Source: Zantedeschia hybrid cultivar
Taxonomy: Eukaryota; Streptophyta; Magnoliopsida; Alismatales; Araceae
NCBI GenBank assembly: GCA_030544215.1
Contig: JARZZO010000002.1
Span: 78,623,150-78,687,149, forward strand
Length of the DNA stretch: 64,000 nucleotides
Direction of reading: 5' to 3'
In this document: piece by piece, positions 35,705 through 48,960 of the stretch
Position numbering within the stretch: position 1 is the stretch's first letter
How the letters are laid out: each line of letters opens with the position of its first letter
Program-made: the position numbers and the translations under genes
Notes under the pieces: model-generated
What the model saw: only the letters and a program-made list of their open reading frames with translations
Told to the model about the DNA's origin: nothing
Database searches by the model: none

Positions 35705-37948
35705 ATGGTGCTGTGGGAGATAACAGTGGCCACGGCCTACTTCCTGGGGCTGAAGAGGACGTACCGGCTGGCCCTGAAGCTGCAGCGGCGCGTCCTCGGC
35801 CCCCGCCATCCCAAGCTCCGCGGCTTCCTTCACAGGTTCATCCACAAAACCCCCCTTCCACTTGGATTCCCCTCCTTCCTGGTGGTTAGATCATGGCGGT
35901 TTCTATTGCTGTTGTGTCGTCTTGGTTGTGTTGTGTTTCGATTTCTCTTGGTTAATGTATGGGATGGATCGGAAATGGTGGATCAGGTAATGTGACTTGA
36001 ACAGCTCATTGGGCACTTGGATCAGCGCTGTTGAACTTGATGCTTAGGTCATTCGCCAGTGCAATTGGTAGAAGGTTGGTTGAAGCATCGATCGGGTTTG
36101 AAGCCTCGATTTCCGATTGTTGTTTTTCCTAGGAAGGGAGAGTTAGGTTTAATCAGAGTTACTTGCTTTGTATGGTTCTTTGAAATTTTTCCTGGTGCAG
36201 TCCTAAAACTTTATCACAGCACCGTCCTCGTTGCCGTTGATCGTTATGGTTGCTTTTTTCCTTTTTTTTTTGGTTATCGGAATGTAGATATTACCACAGT
36301 ATATTAGGAGAAACAAGAAGGAATTGCATCAGAAGAAGGTCCATACGGTTCTAACAGGCACAAGGTAAGTGAGCTAGTTCCCCATCGTCAAACTACTGCT
36401 GATGCAAGAAAAATCCATTATCATACGAGATACCATCCTAAATCCATTGATTTATTTTCATTGTCTAAGACGTGTTACACGAGTACAAGATCAAATGTGC
36501 AAGCCTTCAGAGTTTGGTAAATTTTGAGCTGAATTTAAGACCCACATAAGAGTATGTCATCCAACATGGACGTAATTATTCTATTCATTCTCCTAAGCTG
36601 TAGAAAAGGTCTGGCTGCATACCAACCTACAGCTAGGTTCATCATATCAGGGAAGGGATGGAGTATAGTAGGCTTTCAAGCTTTGGGATGTTTGATCTAA
36701 AAGGTGACTATAAATATTTAATCTAGTATGCATGATAAGGATTTAGCATGGGTACTCCTCTAGGAGTGAAGAGTAGTCCCAGGATTTATCATTGCTTTAC
36801 TTCTAGTCTTCTACAATGGCTGATAATAGCTTGGAAACTGAAATCCATAGTTCGACTTTTGTCTACCTAGTTTTATTTCTTTCAATGTTTCAGCAAGCTT
36901 AATAGAGAGAGCTATCATGCTTTTGAATACCAGTTCTCCATAACCTTCTCCCGTGTTTGTGGGACATGAAATGAAAAGATGTTCCATCTTTTGTCACATG
37001 ATCACGGAGTCACAGACATTTCAGTCCCGTGTAAAATTACAAATGTTAACAAAAGGGGGTATTGTTAGCTACAGCTAACCCAGAGATTCATAATTGATTG
37101 CACCATGCAAAATTAATAATGCGCCCAAGTGGTTTGTTTCACCTAAATAAGTATGTAGCTTGGGCTGCTGCAAACATGTATGCATTCATATATGTGTGTG
37201 GGTTAGGATGTCAATGGACTGTGCCAGCGTTGCACATGGACCAGGCAGTCAGCCTTTCTTATAGGTTGTGGCTGGGGCCCAGGTCAGGCCCAAAAAACCT
37301 GGTCCAGGCCGCTAAGGGTTCCATGCAGTGGCGCGAGGGGGAGAGGGAGGGATGGATCGAAAGTTGGCTACCATCCTTGCAATCTCACTTGCAACGGTCT
37401 GTTCTATGTCAACCAGTCCATATTGCTATCATGTTGTCTTCTCACCATGAATGCTGGTCTCTGCCATTCCTGCCAGCCATGGCATCCGGTCAAACCTTTG
37501 ATGCTAATATTGACAGCCTCTACCATCGATGCTGATTGTCTTGGCAGGCCAAATGTTGCTGCAAGTCCAGTTGAGGAATTTGGTGGGGAAGAGGGGGGTT
37601 GGAGGAAGGGATGGTGGTGCTGAAGAAAGATGAGATACAGGCTGCCAAGAGGGAGGAACTGATGGAGGGGTGCTAGGAAGGAAGACATGGTGACGACAAT
37701 GGGAAAAGAGGGATGGCTAGAGCTAGGATTTTGTTGGGGTTTTGCACGTCACAAAGACCCTGAATTAGTCCTACAATTAAACCTGCTCAAGCTTGGTCCT
37801 GGCCCTTACATGTGCCAGGCTGCTTTTTTTATATCCAGGCTTTTTGCTTTTGGTCCAAACCCTCTTTAAATTGGGTCAGGCTTGTTGGGCTTCCAGGCTG
37901 CCCCAGCCCATTGCCTTTATTTATATTTTATAGAATGGTGGTACGCCC

Positions 37949-38002
<54 letters not shown>

Positions 38003-41000
38003 TCTCGTGTGTACACCTCTACAAAAAGAAGGTTTCTCAGATGGCTGCAAAGCTCCTCTATGATAAGAAGGTTCAGCCATCAACTTTGCTACCAGAACAA
38101 GTGGGGAACATGTATACTGCATCTTTATATGCAGCATTTGCCTATGTTGTTCACAACAAGCATAGCAGTCTGCTAACATTCTGGATACACATTTTGGTTG
38201 ATTGTTGCTGCAATGTAACTGTCTGATGCATGCTTAGAGTTGTTTCTTTTTTATTTTTTTGGCTCAAAATAATGGAGTCATTATGTTCGTTATGGTGGAC
38301 AGAGTGACTGTCAGAGCCAATAAAATGTCAGGATACTTCAGTTTTCAATCTTCATTATTAATCTTTAAAATTGTGCACTTCATGCCCACTAGATGTATTT
38401 TCTGTTTTCAGAATTAATCTCTTATTTTTTTTGCATTTTCCACGAGTTTTTTTTTCCTTGGGCTAGAAGTGGGCTAGAGTTAGGACTAATGTGACCAACC
38501 CTGGTTGGCTAGGATCGGCCCAGATCAAGTCCAAATCAGGCTGAGGCTAGACAATCCTGGTTGCGATCCTGATTCTTTGAACTGTGGTGTAGAGGTAGAT
38601 GAGCTAGAACCCTTAACAGCAGCTGACGATAGGGGATGATTGAAAGCAATTTAATATGGCTTTCTATACTATAATGTATAACATAATAGATTCTGGGGTT
38701 ATATATGTAATTATCCCAAGCACGTTTGGGGCCAAAGATGTTTTACCTGTCAGCTGACGATGAAGGCATTGGTGTTGGTGTTGCATGGCAGTGAGGGCAG
38801 CAGTGATGACGGCAGAAGTGTCATCGTCAGCGAGGGAGCAGCTGCCGTCTTTGTTCTTTCTTGGGCTGGGGACATGTGAGGGTTAACCTTTTTTTTTGTG
38901 TGTGCGGGGGTTGGGGGTGGTGGTGGTGTGTTCAGATTGGTGAAGGTCCGCCCAGGCCTGGCCAACCTAGGGCCGAATGGCTGGTTCTGATCGGCCAATC
39001 TGGGTAGTGGATGGGCCCAAAACTGATTCAGGTCAGCCGATGCAATCCGATCTGTGTGTCAATTCTGCGTTCCTTGGGTTCAATCCCAAAAAACGAAATT
39101 CTGATTCAGTTCGGTTTGAGAAGAGAGAACTTTTTTTCTCAAAAAAATTGAAACTAAAACTAAGTTTTATATTATAAGTATATTAAATTATTGTATATTT
39201 ATTATTAGTAGTTAATTTTTATTTTAAAATCATTTTGTTGGAAGAATTAGGCCCGTAGTGGGGGAGATGTGAATCTTTGTAAAGCTTTCACTCCCTGGTC
39301 TCCCCTCATTTTCTGATGTGGGATAGAATGAGGGGAGCGAAAGAAATGTGGCATCTGTGTGCTTGCTGCATGTTGCCTGTGGCAGTGCCGGGCAAAATTT
39401 TTGTTGTTCCCCTATCTTCTTTTTTGTCCCTTGTCAGGGGAAAAAACAACAAAAGAGCAGCAGGAGGAGGGAAAGAAGGGAATGCCTACAAGCTGGGCAG
39501 GCTGAGCAAACCCTCCCCCACCCTCCAACCACCACCACCCCCACAACCCAAAAAAAAGAAAAAAGAAAAAAGAAAGAGTCCATAAACTGTTTTTATAATT
39601 GTGCCCTTACAAACTGAATCAACCCAACTTTTCCTCTTCAGCTTCGTTCAATTTCTGATGGCTGTTCATTTTGGGAAAATTTCCCTAGAACTTGACCAAA
39701 CTGAACCATGCACAGCCCTACTGAGGTCCACCAACAGATTGGTAGCAGAAAGGGGTTTCAGGATGCATGTGTTCCATCAGGTTGGACCCATGCAGCATAT
39801 TGAAGGTCAAATTTTTGTGTGGAGAGTACAAGCAAGACTCCTGTCTTATGATTGCTTGGCCCAGTTCTTGTCAGTGATTAGAACTAGTTATGACTTGTGT
39901 GATGCTGAGCAGCTGAAGAAGAGTGTCTGAATTATTTAAAGGCAGGATTATCCCTCACGTTAGACTATATGGATAAGCATATTTCAGAATATGTTGCTGG
40001 TGTGGTCCTGTCCAGAAAATGCAGAACGCTCATAATCAGAATGGAAGAGTGATGGAATCATAGAGATTTCTAGCTAGTTTGGTGGCTGGTTTTGCATGCT
40101 ATGGTATGGGCAATTGTTCTTTTTTTTTGGGGGGGGGGGGGAGGGGGGTGGTTTGGACTTTGGAGTTTCCTGTTAAAAAAAGTATACCTCATAAACCGTT
40201 AGTGGACTTCATTTGCAACCAATTCATGGAATGGGCTACTGCTCTGGGAGATGTTAGTGCTCAAGCTGAAGCATTTTGTGTAATCTCTGTAAGTAGTCAG
40301 CATTACACCATGTTTGGGTGTGTGCATGTGTGTTGTATAAAGGTTTTTGTGGTGAGTTTTTTTTGTGCATGGAAGGTTCTTTCTTGGGGAGAGTCTACAG
40401 TTTTATTCTTATTGCATACCTTTACACCCTGGACCTTTTGATTTTAATGAATATCTGGTACTATCCACTTTCAGTAAAAAAAAAGGATCAAAGGGAACCC
40501 ATGTAAACATCTTTGCTCGATGATGATGTCTAGCTGGGATTATCACCTGCCTAGGTTGTTATGGGCTTTGAGAGTAGTTTTGTTTAAATAATTATTTAGA
40601 AAGTGAATGCTAGGACTAATTATCAACTGTTTCTTGAAGGCTGTGTGGTGAGAGCTGCATCAATACCAGAATGAAGGGAAGAAATAAACTTAAAAGTGAC
40701 GTGTGGAAGAAATTGAAGTTTTTTGTGCATCATTAACAAGAGCAGAACACCTAGCATAGATATTATATTGTCAGTACTTGTGCCTCAAGTCTATTATTTT
40801 AGGAAGAACCTCTTCAAGTCTGAGGTCACTATAATTCCATTTTTAGATCACACTCTATTATCCACACAAAGGAATTAAAAACCAGATTTTGTGACTGGAC
40901 TCGTGCTGGTCGGTTCCCATTCTAGTTCTAGTTCCAAGGCCAGTTCTGGCCGAAACTAACCGTTTCTGGCCTTTTACTTCAAATTGGAATTGGACCGGCT

Positions 41001-44000
41001 CCAGCCAGTTCTGATGCGGTTCAGCCAGTTTTAATACCATGATCCACAGCCTATGCAAAGGAAATTATGTGACAGGGACATTTGTTTGCTGGGCCCTAAG
41101 AACTCTTGATGCTTTCCTCAATGTTGTGAACTGACCTTTGCATTGCTTGTCGAATGCCTGTTTTGGCTTTATAGGTCATCGACTACAACATTCCCTCTGA
41201 TTTTCCATTTTTCTGGCAGCAGATTTGTTTCTCACCTCAATTGTATCTCATAATCTACTAATGACACTTGCATCATACAACATACACCACTTGGATGTTG
41301 AACAATAATTGCTTCAGATGTTTTTGAGAATTCATATGTTTATAGACACTGTTCAGTTTTTTTGGAAGTGACGGTTCTAGGGAACCCAACTAACTACTGC
41401 ATATGCCAAGTTTTGCTGTAGCAGTGTTTGATTGAAGGATGTCAATGGCTTTTGTAATCTTACGGGTCTGGCAGCATTCATTTGCTGATTTGTCCACAAG
41501 GTTAGCAGCATAGTTGCCGTGTCTAGTAGTTTAAGCACCCCAGATCCTTGAACTTTTTGCAGATTAATAGAGATTGAGCTGAATGCATCTTGCAGCAGAC
41601 AGTTCTATCTAAGACCAAAAGATCAGGCATATTTTTCTAGTTTCAGCTGCAGAATAAATGATGCATGTGTTATTCTGATTCCCCTTAAAGTTTCAAGTAT
41701 CTAATGCATACAGAAGACTTCTTTTATGAGAATATTCCAACCGTGATGTGCAAGTATATGCCTCAAACAGAAATAAACATGTACAGGATGCCAATCAAGG
41801 ATGAGAGGTGCACTAAATGAGATAAGAATATGAATTGGGATGGATGAAAAGTATGAAGAACACCTGGTAATGCTTTTGTCCAAAAGTCTTGGACAAATTG
41901 AAACAAATTTGAATAAAATCAAATTGGCAATTTTGTCTTACACTTAATATGGTAGTGGTGGTTAGTGCAAATTAGAAACATTGCAGTTTTTGCAATTACA
42001 GAGGATAAAGAGGGTGGATTTCACGACCCCCCACCCCAACCACCACAAACACCCCAGAAAAAAGAACTGAAATGGGGGGTTAAAGGTCCTGCCTCCTTCC
42101 TATCACATTACAAAATCCCTGTTGGAGAACTGTACATGTAATGGGCCTGTTGATTGCCAGTGATAAAATAAATCTCTTTTTTGCCCTCATGGCTTTCATG
42201 TCTGGGAAACAAAAAGATCACATAGGCTTTCTAGTCCTCAAGTATGTTCTCACCAGTTTTTTTTTTCCTTGACAGCGTCACGATAGATTTGGTTTGTTTG
42301 TCCTTGACTAGTCTATGCATTGTTTAATGTTGATCTAGGTCTCTGTTAAGTAATAGTTTGATATGCATCAGCAAATGGCCAGCATCCTTGAAGCTGATGT
42401 CTAATGTCAATTTGAATAGGTGTTGATGCCATAATGTGTTTCCCCCCCCTAGTTCCAGCACAAGCGGCAATGCCAAACAACCACATTAGTTCTTCTCTTG
42501 ATTTTTTTTTTCCTTTCATAAATCCATAAGAGGCAAGGCTTTTCTAAGTGCCCAACGAAATTTACTTTTTTTTTTAAGGTTGTTTTTCAAGTTAGTAATT
42601 TCAGAACATTTGTATTAAAAGTTTAATTCACATGATTGTTGTGCACTTTTTATGTATTTAATCTCATGTCTATATAATTTGAATTATCATTTGCATATAG
42701 TTTGGTTCACATGATTCTTATGCCAAGATAGTTTTTATTTTTTAAGATTCTATATGGCTCAACAAACTGCAAACCCCCCCCCCTCCACGCGCATGCAAAA
42801 AAAGGGAATTTTCCTACTTTCGCAGAGTTGTCAGGGCTTACACCTAGACAAGAAGGCTTATTTTCAAGGCCTAGGCAGTTAAGTGCCTTATTGGGCCTTG
42901 AAAAAGTACACCTACGCATTACTTGGACATGCTTATGAGTGCCTAACACATCTAGGCTAGTTCACGGGATCCATTGGAACCCAACCTTAATATAAATAGG
43001 GTTGTGTAGATGATTGGCCCGTAGATTTTGATATCCCTTCGTCTTGTCTTCCTCATTATTTCATCTTCCTCGTTGTCATTGGCAGCATTGTCCTTCCTTG
43101 GTGAACAAATTTTGGTGTTAATGATGAGGCACTCCTATGTTTTCTCCTCTCATTATAATGGTCACGATGAGGCAACAAGCCCCACTTACCCATTTTTACA
43201 AACTTGGAATCCCTTGTGGCCATTAGCATTATCTCGCCCTTCCTGAGTTCTTATATGCTTGTCTTTTCTTCTCTCTTTTCTTCAGGTATTTGTCTCCGTG
43301 TTTGTGAGTATCTCTACCTCCCCCCTTCCCTTTAACACTTGATAATGAAGTGTCACTTAAGTAGGCGCCCAAGTGTTTAGGTGGTTAAGGACCCCAAGTA
43401 CACCTTGGGTCGTCTTACACACACGGAAATTATGTTCCATTTCACTGTGGCTGAGAATCACCCCAGAGATATCATATATCTCTATAATGAACTTTCTTTG
43501 AAGCCTATTTATCTGGACTCTTTCCAAAGTTTACAGGTTGACATCCCCCTTCAGTTCGGCTTTCTCATTATTTCATAATCTTCCTCATTGTCTTTGTCAC
43601 TGTCCCTCCTTGGTGAACAAATCTCGGTGTTAGTGATGACACACTTCTATATTTTCTCCTCTGACTATATTGGTCAAACCCCTTGTGGCCATTAGCATCC
43701 TCTCGCCCTTCCTAAGTTTTTTGTATGCGCATCTTTTCTTCTTCCTCTCTTCAAGTGTTTGTGTCCATGTTTGTAAGTGGCTCTCCCTCCCCTCTTCCTC
43801 CCACTGCTTGATTGTGAAGATGCCACCTCGGTGCTGCTCGCCTAAGCACTTATGTGCTCAAAGGACCCCCAAGTGTGCCTTGGGTACCACCTTGACAACT
43901 ATGTGCCTCTGCCACTCTCTTTCCAAATGTTCTTACTTCAGATGTCGTAGTAATACATGCAGAAATTATGTTTCATTTCTCTGTGGCTGAGAATTACCCG

Positions 44001-44211
44001 GAGACATCATGTATCTCTATAATGAACTTTCCTTGAAGCCTATTTATCTAGATTCTTCCCAAAGTTTACAGGTTGACATTCACGTCCAGGCGAACCGCTC
44101 GGGCCGCCTAGCGTGGATCCGATTGGTTCAGACCCAATTGGATCCACGTATTAAACCCAATCCCCTTCCCTCTTCTTTTGTCACTTCGACCTCCCGAGCC
44201 CTCCGACGCCG

Positions 44212-44248
<37 letters not shown>

Positions 44249-45076
44249 AGTCCCTGACACCATATAGGGTTTCTAGTGCCGCCGTCAACTGCACGGTACC
44301 TCTCTGCCGCCGTCCGCAAGCATCTGCCACTATTTGCGAGCGTCTGCAGCCGCCATCTCAGGTCTCTCTCTCTCTCTTCCCTAAATCTCATTCTTCCTAT
44401 CCCTCTATCTTTGGCACCGAGCGCCATTCCCCTCACTCTCTATCTCTCTCATGTTCTCTATTCAATCCTCCTCTCCCTCCGTAGCTCTCCCTATCCATCT
44501 CCCTCTTCCTCGCCTCCCCCTCCCTCTCCGTCCCACTCACCGTGTGGTGTGCACACAATCTTTCCCCCGCCCACTTGCATGCAATCTCTATCTCCCTATC
44601 TCTCCATGTCTCCCATTCCCTTTCGCACCCACTCTTCCTGCCTGCCCAGCTCTCCCTCTCCCTTCCCCCCCTCTCTCTCTCTCTCACACTCACTGTGCGA
44701 ATGCATGGTGAACAGTGCACTGTGTGCACCTTCTTTCTCCTTCTCCCAGTCTCCCTTGCACTCATTCTCCCTCTCCCTCTCACTCACTGTTCACACACGC
44801 ACAGGCCACAGTGCACCGTGAACAGTGCACTGTTCACGGAGAACAGGGCACCGTTCATAGTGACCAGTGCACACACTACTCACTGTGACCTCCCTTGCCC
44901 TCCCTGGCTCTCTCTATCCCAAAGTCCTAGTCTTCCTCTCCCTTGCATGTGATCTCCCCCTCCCTCTCTCTCCCACTCAATGTGCAAATGCACGGTGCAC
45001 AGTGAACCATGCACTGTTCAGTCCACAGGTGCACTATGTTCCTTGTTTGGTACAACAAAATCTTCTTTTATTGTGT

Positions 45077-45110
<34 letters not shown>

Positions 45111-47360
45111 GAGTATTATGTTGTAGATTTTGGAAGAAAAAGTGAACAAATATGAGGTCATGATTTTTATCCTTGAAATTTTATTTTTTTAATTATTTAT
45201 TGGTCACATATTTAACTTTGATACTTCATTGTAATATTTGTTTTATATTAATGTCATATTATTGTTATTCTGTTCATATTCTTTATGTTAATGTTAAATT
45301 AGTGTGATATAAAATATATTATTATGAAGTGTACACCTAGGCGGGTGCCTAACCGCTTAGGCTCTCGAGGACCCCGAGTACGCCTTGGGTCGCCTTACCA
45401 CCTTGACAATTATTCATGAAATAATGCTTATGATACATAGATTTTAAAATTTAAACCCAAGCCTCCATAAGTTTAGGCTTTAAGATTTTACTGTTCCCCG
45501 GTGATACACAAACCTGTTTGCTCAAATCAGTGGTATGAATGTGACATGTTGGGCGACCTGGGAAAGAGGAATGTATATGTCAGGCGACTTGGGGAATTAA
45601 GGTCCCTGTGTGAATTGTTAGCTTTATTTGATTGAGTGTGTTCGGGAATGGGCTTCCCGTTCATTATCAACTAGGGCTGCAAGCAGGTCAGGGACAGAAA
45701 CAAAAATAGCACCTTTCGTTTCTGTTTCCTATAAGGTTTATCAGAGATGGAGACAAAAGTGAGTATTTCTGTTTCCGCATCCGTTTGGTTTTAAATCAAA
45801 ATTCGGAACGAAAACGGAAGTTTATGTTATTGTCATCACTGTAATAAGAAGCTATTTTAAATCACTGTTATTGTTCACTTTGGATAATTTTTTTTTCTAA
45901 TAATTGAAAATTTCAAACCTAAGATTTTAATTTATGCAAATTATTGCTTTCTATGAACTTTGAATTTTGAAATTTACTATATCTATTAGTCTAAATCTAC
46001 ATATGAATCTACATTTGAAATTTACTATATCTATTAGTCTAAATCTACATATGAATCTACTACCCAAATCATGCACCATAAAACCACGTTAAGTTTTAAG
46101 AGTTTCCTACTTACTGTGGCCTCACTTTTGTCAATCCATCAAGAGAAATTCTCACTGTTGAATACGAGAGGGACCCATCTAATGGGTTCAATTTTTACCT
46201 TTATAAAATAATATACATATGAGATAAATGATAATTCGGAAACGGAAATGAGTTAGGGGAAACATGTGTCTCCGTTTCTGACTCCTGTAATTATTGATGA
46301 TCCATTTCCGTTTCCTATAACTTAACGTAGTCCTTGATGGGTTTCTGTATCCATTAACAGAAACAGAAATGCAGTGGATAATCGGAACTCGGGTATCCAT
46401 TTGCAGCCCTATTATCAACAAATGCCCTAACTATTGCCATTGAGGACAGTTCTTGAAAAAAGTGTGACATGTCACCTTGTTGTGGACATTTCTTTGCATT
46501 GGGAGATTGTTTCTATGCGTGTATTATTTCTTTTCTTTGTTTTTAAATGAACTTGTGATACTATCCACTTTCAAAAGTAAGCAATAATGATACCAGAGTT
46601 TGATTTGATCTATAAGAGGTGATTTTGCAGACGCATTCATAAATGTCTCCTAGCTATGGCAATTGCCTGCTCCTTGCTAGCATAGCGGCTGCATGAGAGG
46701 GACCCTTTTACCAGAAAAATGATACCAGCTTCGTAAGGTCTATTGCTGCCTTTTGCTTTACAGACACTGACAGATCTGATTTAATGTCTGTATACAACAT
46801 TTATAGTATGTTGGGATGGTTCAAGCTTCTCAATCGTATCTGTTTAGAGTTTGAATCCAATGAATTAGATGGTAGAGCGTTTATCTCTTTTGCTAGTTTG
46901 GATGTTGTATGACATCATTTGTTGATGCAGGCGGACACGTGCAGCTTTTGATATTGCTCTTAGTATTCACAAGAAAATACAGGAAAGAGATATTGAAGTT
47001 GGTAGGAACCTGGGGAACTGGATCCTCCGCTGGCTTGACCGCATGAAACCATCAGCAGAGATTCGACATCCACCTAGGAATCTGCCAGCTAACAACTCGT
47101 CTAATCACATCAGAACTTCTGGCCAAGTTTCTAGAAGCCAGGGATCCATTTTCAAATCCACAGATCAAGATTCTAATAAACATTTGTTTGTCACCCCCTG
47201 GAACATACGGCCAAAATCCTTCCCAACGATCTCTATGATGCTGCAGCCAACAAGACCTGCTGGAATGAGCAGTCACTACAGGCATGTTTTCAACTATGCA
47301 CCTCGCAAATTCGAGGATGTTTTCCGTAAGGACATTGCACAGTGGATGCAGCAGTGTTAG
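35705..47360 (+). CDS. Plant-specific protein of unknown function, two coding exons split by an 11-kb intron
   Basis: Exon 1 is 35705-35835 (ends LHR, donor CACAG|GTTCAT) and exon 2 is 46931-47360 (acceptor GATGCAG|GCGGAC, stop TAG). The 131+430 nt join in frame into 186 aa. Seen: N-terminus MVLWEITVATAYFLGLKRTY, partly hydrophobic then Arg/Lys-rich (LALKLQRRVLGPRHPKLR). Across the splice it reads FLHR-RTRAAFDIALSIHKKI, then QERDIEVGRNLGNWILRWLD, and a polar C-terminal half ending IAQWMQQC. I recognise the N-terminal block as conserved in an unnamed plant family; no enzymatic motif is visible. The leader has a GA tract and the start has a good context. Codon use is GC-rich in exon 1 and AT-leaning in exon 2. 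Further alternative exons inside the intron are possible (e.g. a good donor AAG|GTAAGT at 36365). Confidence 0.85.
37951..38006. repeat. (TC)n microsatellite
   Basis: Almost uninterrupted TC dinucleotides with one G interruption, 56 bases. Confidence 0.95.
43038..44083. repeat. ~0.5-kb tandem duplication in the giant intron
   Basis: 43038-43550 and 43551-44083 align end to end: shared TTGGTGAACAAATYTYGGTG, CCCTTGTGGCCATTAGCAT, CTCTATAATGAACTTTC and CAAAGTTTACAGGTTGACAT in the same order. Divergence is moderate (indels and substitutions). Confidence 0.9.
44212..44247. repeat. Poly(C) run of 36
   Basis: An unbroken homopolymer, unusual in a plant nuclear genome. It is followed by a C/T-rich region (44250-44950) that yields long spurious open frames. 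Confidence 0.9.
44816..44839. other. Perfect 24-bp palindrome amid GAACAGTGCAC repeats
   Basis: Self-complementary around GTGCAC with half-site CCGTGAACAGTG. Related copies (GTGAACAGTGCACTGTG, GGTGCACAGTGAACCATGCA) occur at about 44708 and 44993. Confidence 0.85.
45077..45101. repeat. (TA)n microsatellite
   Basis: Twelve or so TA dinucleotides. Confidence 0.95.
45672..46411. mobile_element. hAT-type MITE with perfect 8-bp target duplication
   Basis: 740 bp. The ends TAGGGCTGCAAGCAGGTC and GGTATCCATTTGCAGCCCTA are inverted. TTATCAAC flanks both sides (45664-45671 and 46412-46419). The interior is AT-rich with GTTTCCG/GGAAAC words, similar in style to 18687-19197. No transposase. Confidence 0.92.
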
Positions 47361-48958
47361 TTGACAGTCTGGGGGTTTTGAAGTCTTAAGCACCATTGGA
47401 CAGATTCAAACCACTCCCCCACCTCGAAAAAAAAAAAAGAGAAAAAAAACCACCATACATTGGCTGGGGCTTCGTGCAATTAGATTTCACCAGGTTGTCC
47501 TTACAAGTTGGACTCGTTACATCCCAATCAACTTTCTAGGCATTGCTAAAACTTTTCTGTCCTCTGGGCATGCATTAGGTTATGCCTGTTTTGCTGGATA
47601 TGAGTTAGATTCTCCTATGGTCCATCTTGTTACACGAAGGGGAACTGTGGAAAAAGCTGATGCACTCCTTTGAGTTTGTTTTTTTTCCTTTTGTTTTTGT
47701 TTTTGTGAATTCAACAGCACATGGTGCCCTCTTCTCGGTCACGGTTGGATGTCCAACTTTGTAAATGGTCATGCCCATGATCAAAATAATGGATTCTACT
47801 CTCTTCCCGGTGATGTTTGGAGGTGAAGCAACCTTGCTTGTTATTTATGGTTTTAAATAGCCACTAATGATCATGACAGAACATTCTCACGCCTGCTGCT
47901 TTTGTTACACATTAAGTTTGTTGAAAGGATCTTCGACAGTCATGAGCAGCTTCACGTTCGTAGTCAGATGGTTTCTCCAAGGCATTTGGGCTTGAGTCTT
48001 TATTGCCCTTACTCACGTAATGAAAGGCTTTCTTGTAACTATTTCACTCATGTCTGTATTACTTGACGAGTTGACGGCATCATTAGGTGTGATTTGTGGC
48101 CAGAGGTGTGTTAATGATGCGGCAGTTCTGTATTTCTAGACAAGTAGAAATCTAGCTTTGCTTGCACTGGGTGCTGCAACTTGCCAGACTTGTTCGTTAA
48201 CCATTTAATAGAGATCAGACAGTGCGGATGACTCCCTCAGAATTGCTTCCACTGCCTTGGTTTTCAGAAAAGAATGAAAAATATTACCTTTTTTTACACT
48301 TGATCAGACGGTTGCCCGCTGCACTGCAAGCGATGCAACAATTATGAGTCTATAATTATTCTGTAATCTCATAAGTAGGAAAAAGGTTCCTTGTACTAAT
48401 TCACTGAGGGTTGTGAGTGCTTGTTTGTAAATAGTAGTATTATAAGAATTTTTTGTAAATATACTATATCTTCAGGGGTTAAAGTTTAACTATATCTATG
48501 CTTAAAAGGATCTCTCCTATGAGACTGCTACATCAACAGCTAAAGCAAATGAGGTAATGCTATATGTAAAGAAAATAAGTTCAAAGATAATATATTAAAA
48601 AAATGAAATTTAAAAAAGGACATAGTAGGGATGCGGTTTCACGGGGTGATTGATGGTAATGGGAGGCAGAGTAGGCAAAGAGTGGAGGGATAGTTGTTCT
48701 ATGTATTGCATGATGGATGTTCTAATTGTAATATATATATGAATAGGTAAATAGATATCTCTGGAACTTGAAACATACACGATTTCCTTTTGAGTCCAGT
48801 TCTTCTCATAGTAAAATTAGGCTGAACTCCGGCAGTAATCAATGCAAACATGACATATGAAAATTAGGCTCATCAATTGAGATGTGTCACGTCACAACCT
48901 GTAACTTTTTCTTTGTTGCCATTTTTTCAATATAATGCAGAACATTTAAACATAATCA
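47361..48958 (+). other. 3' UTR of the giant-intron gene and intergenic DNA
   Basis: The first ~500 bases are likely 3' UTR. The rest is AT-rich without recognisable genes. Confidence 0.5.
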
Positions 48959-48960
48959 AG

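Larger units (their letters stand above)
42827..45410. mobile_element. Composite element with GTTGTCA...TTGACAA ends
   Basis: Left GTTGTCAGGGCTTACACCTA and right GCCTTACCACCTTGACAAT are inverted, a common plant non-autonomous hAT end style (GTTGTCAAGGCG). The right-end motif (CCTTGGGT..CCTTGACAA) occurs in part or whole three times (~43405, ~43880, ~45400), so several insertions or duplications are stacked. No clear outer target duplication. Confidence 0.5.
35836..46930 (+). other. Giant intron (~11.1 kb)
   Basis: It is bounded by the exon junctions above. 35836-42826 is AT-rich with hAT/MITE debris (GGCCCAGG-style and Rtt.GGttcGGt-style remnants near 37230-38600, 39000-39720 and 40880-41040), a (TC)n tract and a T9G13 run near 40122. 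42827-46411 holds the elements listed separately. No internal host gene is recognised. Confidence 0.8.

Noticed and set aside
36055..36112. A-box/B-box-like words (TTGGTAGAAGG, GGTTTGAAGCC) suggesting a SINE or tRNA
   Set aside because: No cloverleaf, A-tail or flanking duplication found.
44128..44952. Several overlapping open frames of 80-181 codons on both strands
   Set aside because: They are Ser/Pro/Leu or Arg/Glu low-complexity products of a C/T-rich, microsatellite-like region inside an intron; no domain or conserved start.
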